Of a DNA stretch of 64,000 bases, positions 41,601 through 50,600 are shown in pieces. Where the stretch lies: positions 28,271,501-28,335,500 of the forward strand of contig NC_087257.1 in the NCBI RefSeq assembly GCF_037042905.1. The letters are read 5' to 3'. The stretch is from Lytechinus pictus. Taxonomy: Eukaryota > Echinodermata > Echinoidea > Temnopleuroida > Toxopneustidae. A model generated the notes under the pieces. That model was not told where the DNA came from and ran no database searches. It worked only from the letters and a program-made list of their open reading frames with translations. Numbering within the stretch: the first letter of the stretch is position 1; each line of letters opens with the position of its first letter. The translations under genes were made by a program, and so were the position numbers.

Positions 41601-44600
41601 TTGATGTTTCAAATTTATTTTTCATTTTTGTTAGCTGCACAGATTTACGTGTAGAAAACTATTATAAGAAAATTTCATACGAGTAAAATGGAAGGCCGGC
41701 GCGCAATACACGATTCGCTGCATGTCATCATATTTCCAAGGAAATTGCAATTAAAAGCTGTATCGATAATCTTATACAATACACGATTCGCTGTCATATT
41801 TCCAACGAAATTTCAAAAGATATTGATATGGATATTCTAATCCAAAAGCAAAATATTTACAGACCTTTTTGTCTATAGAATATAGGCGCCTCTTTTCCGA
41901 CGGCGGCGGCGGCGTCGTCAAAATCAAATCTTAACCGAAGGTTAAGTTTTTGAAATCATAACTTAGAAAGTTTATGCATTTTGGGGCCTAGGTCATTAAA
42001 ATTTAAAAAATAAAATAATGGTTATCAAGTATTACTGAACATCCTGCCAGAGTTTGAATGTCACATGGCCAAGGTTCAATGAACTTAGACCATGTTTTGG
42101 AAATCAACATCAAAATCGTAACCGAATTAAGTTTTTGAAATGTTATCATAAAATAGAAAGTATATGGGCCTAGTTCATGGAACGTGGACATGTAATGAAA
42201 TCAAGTATTACTTAACACCCTGCCCGAGTTTCAGGTCGCATGACCAAGGTCAAATGTCATTTAGGGTCAATGAACTTTGGCCATAGCATGTTGGGGGTAT
42301 TTGTTGATTTCCATCATTAATTATTTAATGGATCTGGTTCATAAAACTTGGACATAACAGTAATGAAGTATCACTGAACATCCTTTGTGAGTTTCAGGTC
42401 ACATGTCGACCAAGGTCAAAGGTCATTTAGGGTCAATGAACTTAGATTATGTTTGGGGAATCAAACAAAATCTTAACCAATTAATGTTAAGTTTTTTTTT
42501 TATATCATAACTGAAAATATATGGATCTAGTTCATGAAACTTGGACATAAGAGTAATCAAGCATCAGTGAACATCCTTCGCGAGTTTCAGGTCACATGAC
42601 CAAGGTCAATGAACTTTGGCCGTGTCGGGGGATATTTTGTTGAATTACCATCATAACTTTAAAAGTTTATGGATCTAGTTCATTAAGTGTGGACACAAGG
42701 GTAATCAGGTATCACTGATCGTCTTGCACAAGTCTTTGGTCACACGATCAAGGTCAAATCTCATTTATTGTCAATGAACACAGTATTTTATCATCATATG
42801 AATGGTGTTTCTTGCGAATGATTATTCTAATATTAAAGTCATTTTCAAAGTCAGCACTGCTGCTATATTGAATCGCGTAATGCAGGCGAGACTGCCAGAG
42901 GCGCTCCACTTGTTCATCTTCCCTGTTAGGAATAAAAGCAAATTCAATTCAAAATCATAATGACGTTATCATCGGCTGGGACCCTTCACCCTTGGGACTT
43001 ATTGAAAGCGATTTGGAGTTTACTCCGACCACAGGGCTTGCAACAGAGAAGGATTCTGGTTTTGGTATATTCTTAGCATTTTGCCGATGTTCAATTTAAA
43101 ATATTTTACCTATACTATTGGAGTTTCGATATTTAATGAAATATACGATTCGTTCAAAAATCGCATCGTAGTCGGATCGTGCTGTGTGCGGCGGGCTCCA
43201 GCTGGGAGAGAGAGGGTGATCTGATTAAACCATGAGATCTGTGTTGTTGGTGGCAGCGGTGGGATTCTCAAGTGGGCCGATGGAGGGGATGGCCGGGGGG
43301 GGGGGGGCTTATGTCACAAGAAAATGCAAAAGCAATCTAAGGTAAATGCAATTAAAAGAACAAAAACATGTAAAACAATAAATCAACATAAGACAAGATA
43401 CAAATATACAAGGGAATCTTTATATTTCCATACCTGATAGAATTATAATTAGGGCCAGAGTATTTTGATAGGGGACGCAGCTATAGACTGCTCATAGGAG
43501 TTTGATATTCATTAAATACAAATTATAACATGACCTCCTCTTTTCCATATTTTTCCTTTTCTTTTCTCCCTGTATTTTGTTTTTATTTTTCTTTTCTATT
43601 TTTTCTTTTCATTTTTTTCCTGATCCTTTAATGAAATGAGGGGTGGGGTTGGCTTCCCATCCAGCATCACACCTGTTTGAGGCAACTCCCCCTTGACCCC
43701 TGTCTTTTGCAAGCTGCAATGCAGTTTCCACTTCATCTATAAAGTAAAATTAAAGTTAAACAATTACCTCTCTAAAATGTATATAACCTGGTTTACTATA
43801 TTATCATATTTTCAAAAGTGAATAATTAAGTAATATTTTAATCATTAAATCTTTGAAAAAAAAGTCTACAACAATATCAAATTTTCATGCAAGAAATGTT
43901 ATAAATTTATCATTGCTGTATAAATGAATGAATGAATTAATTAATCAATTAAGGAATTAATTAATCAATAAAGTATTTAATGAATTATTAATTGCTATGT
44001 AATTTATTGTTATGTAAATTTCAAAAATCTCCTTCAAACAATTCCTGATCCATTAGACCAGGTTATATAAAATCTCTTTATGATGAAGACTGATTTTAAT
44101 TGACCAAGTGATGGAGATATATTTTGAATGAATATTGATTGGTATTTTCTGTTCATATTTGATAGAGCCCTCTTACAAGCTGATGTGATCCTGTTGTTAG
44201 GAGCTCGTCTGAATTGGATCCTTCATTTTGGAAGACCACCAAGATATGGAGAAGGAACAAAGTTTATTCAAGTGAGTAATAAACAATAATTATGCCAATA
44301 CTGTTGTGTTTGGGGGTTGTCCATCAGTCAGTCCATGTTGTTATTGTTCTCACATTAAGTTTTTAAAGAACCATTTGAGGGTTCAACTTCAGTTTGCATA
44401 GAATGACAGATCTAATTAGATTTTGGCTTCAAATGTCCAAAGACTTAACATTTGAACATGACAAGTTAAATGTGTGATATATTCTTGAACTAGTGATGAC
44501 CCAGGCATATTTTTTTTTTACTTTTTAGAGTAAAAATACCCCCATCTAGTTAATTGTTACATAGAAAAATATACTGTTGTATTGTGTGATTTGTAGAAAA

Positions 44601-47600
44601 ATATCTTGCTATCAGAAGTCTATCTGTGACTTTAATGTAGTAGACATGCTTCAATAATAATTCACATGGAAACATTTGAAAGCAGATTTAATATAGTCTC
44701 AGTTTATCCAGTGAACATGTAACTCTATTCTCACAATTTGATTGTCAAATGACACGGCCAAGAATTGAATCTCTAACATATTGTTCACACTTCCCTATTT
44801 CTAGTACCATGTTACTGATCAAATATTGAAGAACAAACACTCTCCAATTTATTTTCCAAGACCATTAAGTTGTCAAATCTCTGGTCAAGAATTGAACCCC
44901 TAACTTCAATCACAGAGTAGATGGTATCCAAGGCTCCACACTAACTTTTTTCTTGGTGCCCACTGGCCAATTGGTCCACCAAAATCATCAATTTCATATT
45001 ATTTGTGGCCCGCAATGTAAATTTGGTGGCCCTAAAACAATAAACAATATTATTAAAACTTTGGTAACCCAACTGGGCCACCAAGTGTGGACTTTTACAG
45101 AATTTTGGTGGCCCGACTCTCATTTCATTGCCCCGGGCCACTGCTAATGTCAAGCCTTGGTACATGCATATACTACTCAATTCAGTAAATTGTTTACATG
45201 TTTGTGTATTCTTTGGTTATACAGGTTGATATTTGTCAGGAGGAATTAGGTAATAACATTAGTAGTGACAATGTGATTGGGTTAGCTGGTGACTTACAAG
45301 CTGTTACACAACAGGTACAGTATTTAAATTGTTTTGAGTTTATTTGGGGGATAAATTACTTTCAAACACATTCAATATACATTCAAATTTGTTTCAAAGA
45401 TTGTGTAAAATATTCATGAATTTTATTGCATTCTTATTTTTGTGTGATAGGTTGATATGATTCCAGTAAAATAATACAATGTATTAGAGCATAGTGTAAT
45501 AAACTGTTGATATGTATCTCTCATTAAATCTTGAAAACGGCAATCATGATTTCAGTCCTCTTAATGCACTATTTTATATTTATTTTCTTTTGCTATATGT
45601 ACTAATATTTCATCTGTCAATTTTTTTATTTGGATGCGCTTAAAAGCATATAAGTGCAACATAAATGTTATATATTAGTATAGTTGTAATTCCTTTCCCT
45701 GGAATAAAGAATACATGATTAGTATTTGAACATTCAAAGATAACAGACCTATGTGCATATCAATTCAGCTTGTAGATGGTGTGAAGCTTTCCAGAGCAAG
45801 GGGTATATGGCCGTACCCCTCTAACACCCCTTGGTGGCAGAGCTTGAGGTCAAAGGTCAAAGATAATGAGGAGAAGAGTAAGATCTTGGCCAGTGATATG
45901 TCTGTTCCTATGAACTATTATGCAGCCATCTCAAAGGTAATATATGCACCCTAAAGGAAGAAGTTTTTGTTTCAATTAATTCTCGTTTTATAAAATATCA
46001 TCATTAAAAAAACAAAACGGTAAGTAGGGATATGTTTTGTGTGTGATGGTATAATTAATTATTATTGTATCATTGAAAATTCAGTTGTTCGTTCTCTCAT
46101 ACAAAATGGGCATGTGTTGGGAAGAATGTTTTAGAACTTTTTTAGGCCATTAATATGAAAAAAATCTGAAAGCAATCTTATTCATTTGATATAAACTTAT
46201 GAATATGAATTTGTCATTGAGATCTGTTTGACCTAGCGGTTATATAATTTCATTTGATTTTAGACTTGGAAGATGAAAACTATATAATTGGGTTACATTT
46301 ACACCTAATTTCACATAAGGTAAACTTATCTTATTGATATCTAAACCTTTTCATAAAACGTAATTGTTATCAGTTACAAATCCTAGACTTCTACAAATAA
46401 CATGTTCTCATATCCTGTGAAATGTTATGAATTAGTAGCTTATAAAAGAGGTTTGTACTTTAACATTGATAACGAGTGTTATGAAACAGAGTTAGGTTCT
46501 TAATGTGAAGCATTTTAAAACTAATTACAATTAAATATTTTTAAGTGGGAGGAATAGTCACAAGGAACTATCATTTTCCCATGACTTTATATGAATATTG
46601 TGAAAACAATGATCCACTGCAAAGAATTGCTTTTAGGTGCCCTCACAATATAACAGATAAAAGATAACATTGTTGGGCCGACAATTTTGATGCTTATCTG
46701 TGTACACTACATGGAATGTCACCTGAGGAATTATTAACTCATTTGTTATTCTTTGGTTATCCCAATGTGTATTAGCAAACATCAGTCTTTTGTTCCATTA
46801 GAAACAGTTTTTCGCAATCTCTTTGAAATAGTTTCATCCTTTATGGAAATTAAAATCCAGAATTACATTTTACTATCATATTTTAGTGAATTATCTGAAT
46901 GGTGTTAATTGTGGTTGTGTAGGTCCAAGCAATGATACCCAAGGATAGTCTGATTGTGAGTGAAGGAGCAAACACAATGGACATAGGAAGAACAATTCTC
47001 TTGAACCATTCTCCTAGACACAGGTTAGAAACATTCATAATCTCATGTTTCACTTGGATCCTTTTGATCACTGGTGATAGTTGGGGCTTGGGAGCACTAG
47101 CTGAACCCCCCCCCAAAAAAAAATGTTCCTCAACCAAGGAAAAATGAAGAGAGGGAGAAAGGGAAAGAAAGAAATGAAAAAAAGGTGAGATATTGTATAT
47201 TATCATCTGGATAAGTGTTTTAGCAATGCATTAAAAACGTGTATTTTGGTCTTCATCATTCGCCCGTGCAGTATCAGAGCGTAAAAAGGACTGAAATCTG
47301 ACGATTATCCCATAGGCTCCTGTACAAAATTTGGCGTTGAATATGAGACCGTATTCAACAGTCTCAAAGTGCAATGCATAGTTTTCAGTGATCATAAATA
47401 AGAAAAAAATATTTGTTATTGTTTTTGATAGGTTCTCTACAGAATAGTGGCTTACTATGTTGCTTACCAAACAATATTATTTCTGAAGATCTGCACAGTG
47501 CATATAGAAATTATTACACGAATAACTCTCTTCTCTTTGTTTTATTTTCTGACTATAGAATTGATACTAGTGGGTGTTGATGTGGGATCCATCATAGCTG

Positions 47601-50600
47601 CAGTGTCTTTATCCAGTTATCACTGGCATAGCCATTTTTTCTGCATTTCTGGAGAAGTGTTGAACTGCACAATGGGTGATTTCAAGTTTCAGTGTTGACC
47701 TATTGGTGTTGGTGTTAGGTCAATTTTTACACGAGTATAACACCAAACATAAAATAAAGATGGTCCTGAAAAGTCGACGCTCACTAGTTTGTGAGATGTC
47801 AATAATGTGATCTGGATCACTTTACAATCTCGGAATAAGTTTTGGAGCTAGGGGAAGCAATCCAAATTCCAACACCGATGCCAACACCGGACTTGAAATC
47901 ATCCAGTGTTATACAGTCAACAAAACAATTTCATCTAGTGTCTTCTCTTTATTTTATGTTCTGTATAGACTTGATGCTGGTACTTTTGGGACTATGGGTG
48001 TTGGTATGGGATTCAACATAGCTGCAGCCTTGCTAGCCAGGGATCGATGGCCTGATAAACGAGTCGTCTGTCTGGAGGGAGATAGCGCCTTTGGGTTCTC
48101 AGGCATGGAGGTGGAAACTATATGCAGGTAAGAGATATTGATCACATTAAACCAGTTGACTTGTGAACTTGCTAATTCCAGTTTGAAACGTTTTTAGATG
48201 ACGTGGATCTCTGAAAATCTGGAGCCATGAGAGCATAAAGAAATTAGGGATACATTATAATCTCACAAACAATGAAATGCAACCACAATAAAGAAAATGT
48301 GTTAAAAGCCAGATATAATAGGTGTTTCCTTTGGAGTTATCATTAATGAAAAATTTACAATAAAAACAGAATGCCTATCATATTGTGCAAGTAGTCCCAA
48401 GTTATTTTCTTTGTCAAATTAAACCCAGATGTGTTGCATCACCAAGCCAATAGTCAGAGTTGCGACCAAATCCTGCAACTGTCTTCTTATCACTAATCAT
48501 CACATGTGTCATAGACAGAAACACAATTGGGAATGTGGAAAAAGTATAAGACACATGTTGCCTCAGGATCCTTTTATAAAGTTACTTTGCATCCTCTGCA
48601 ATGGTATTACGGCATTGAACATTCCAATGATTATTCGATGATGAAATGTGAAGATTAGTAATGAGAAGATACTTGCAGGTGATCTGGGCCCCGTCTTACA
48701 AAGAATTGTGATTGATCCGATCAATCACAACAATGGACGGCTAGCAACATCAACATTTATTATGCATGTTTGTTAAAATTATTTTCTAACTATGATTTAT
48801 ATTCATGCAGTCATTGTTTTGTTGAAAATTCAGTGTGCTTCTCTTTGCTTACAAAGGACATTGCCCAAATTTCCTGTAGAAAAAATTATGACACTGATGG
48901 ATTTTCATAGAGTTACGATTGATTGGATCAATCGTAACTCTTTGTAAGACGGGGCCCTGCATAACAATCAGGACTCTTGATTAGGTGTCTAACTCATCGC
49001 CATTAAGTACACAACAGAGAAATGTGTGATATTTTTGTCTTTGTTTTCAATGACAGATACAATCTACCAATACTAATTGTTGTGATCAACAATAATGGGA
49101 TCGGCTTTGGAACGGAGAAGTCCATGTGGGAGCTCACTCCACCTGAAGAGCGCCCTCACAGGTAAATATATATTCCTCTTTGATTGTCTATTACTATGAG
49201 TTTTTTAATGAAACATATATCGATGAATGCAATCTATTTATGTTCATGTATTTCACAGGAGACAATTCTTGCAATGTTTTGAGAAAATTTTTTTTTTTTT
49301 TTTAATGAATTTGTTTTGAATGTTATTTTAATTTTGTAATTGATTGATAATTCATTTTTCGTGTATTCAATCATTACATGTATTTCATTGCATATATTTC
49401 ATATGGTGTATTAGTTTATTCATAGCTTGGGCTTTAATATTACGTGGTTGAGGATAAATGTATCAGGATAAATATATCCTTGTTTTACTGATTCCAATAG
49501 GCTCATGCCAACTGCACTCATGCCCGATGCACGTTACGATCAGGTGATGACAGCATTTGGGGGCGTCGGCTTCCACGTGACCACGCCCACTGAGCTGGAG
49601 AAGGCACTCCATCTCAGTCTGACGGATCATGCCAAGAAACCTGTCCTCATAAATGTAATGGTCAGTCCACAGGCTCAGAGAAAACAACAGGTAATGTCAA
49701 GTTGATTAATGCAGGGGTACATGTATATGGAAAGGGACAAAGGATAGTAAAATTCATCTATGTATAGTGAATCATATAATTTATCTTAATGATATATTTT
49801 AAAAGGGTAGCTCATGGAAACATCCATTTATCGCTATCCAAGTCCTAACGGACAACAAGCAGATTTCAGTGAATCAAGTAAAATCAAATAAGCATAATGC
49901 TGAAAGTTTAATAAGAATCTGTAAAAGCATGGACCTATGAAGAGATGGACATTCATCGCTTAGATAATGAATTCACTAACAGGTGACGGTAATTGTCATC
50001 TGAATAACATTCTCTTCATACTAGTCTTCTTTGGTCCTATGATCGTCACCGTGAGAAGGGACTGAATTAGTTCGTTATTGGACATTTATATTTCACAAAT
50101 TATATGCGCAGTTGATAGAAAATCAATGAAATAATGGATAATCGATGTGCAGTTTTTGTTTACCTTTGTTAATCTTAGTTCCATGTGTTTTATTTGGGGA
50201 AATGTCTGCATATTTTAATATAGAGGCAATATTGTGATTGATTGTTTACCATTTAAAATTCAATTTTCCCAAGTTTCTCCATAATATTCCAGATATACGT
50301 GGCACATAACATGTGTAGATCGTGTATCTTTCAATGTTATTGAGGTCCTTATGTGTGAGCGGTAGTTAGCGGATCGAATAATATCATATTTTATATCATA
50401 AAAATCGTCTGCTTCTCAAGTTTGCTGATCCATATATGAAGCAAATTGACTGAAAGGCACATACTGAAACAGGGGATCAGCCAACAAAAGTCAAGACCGG
50501 GAAACTGTTCCGTCTTTGAGTGATCAGATACCCTTGGTAGTCATGGTAATTGCTATTGTTACAACACCTGTATGTTCTCATCAAGATGCGCATAACCAGG

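Noticed and set aside
47557-47620. Alternative HACL1 exon 14
   Set aside because: Deletions break the frame and no donor is kept; it reads as a relic.
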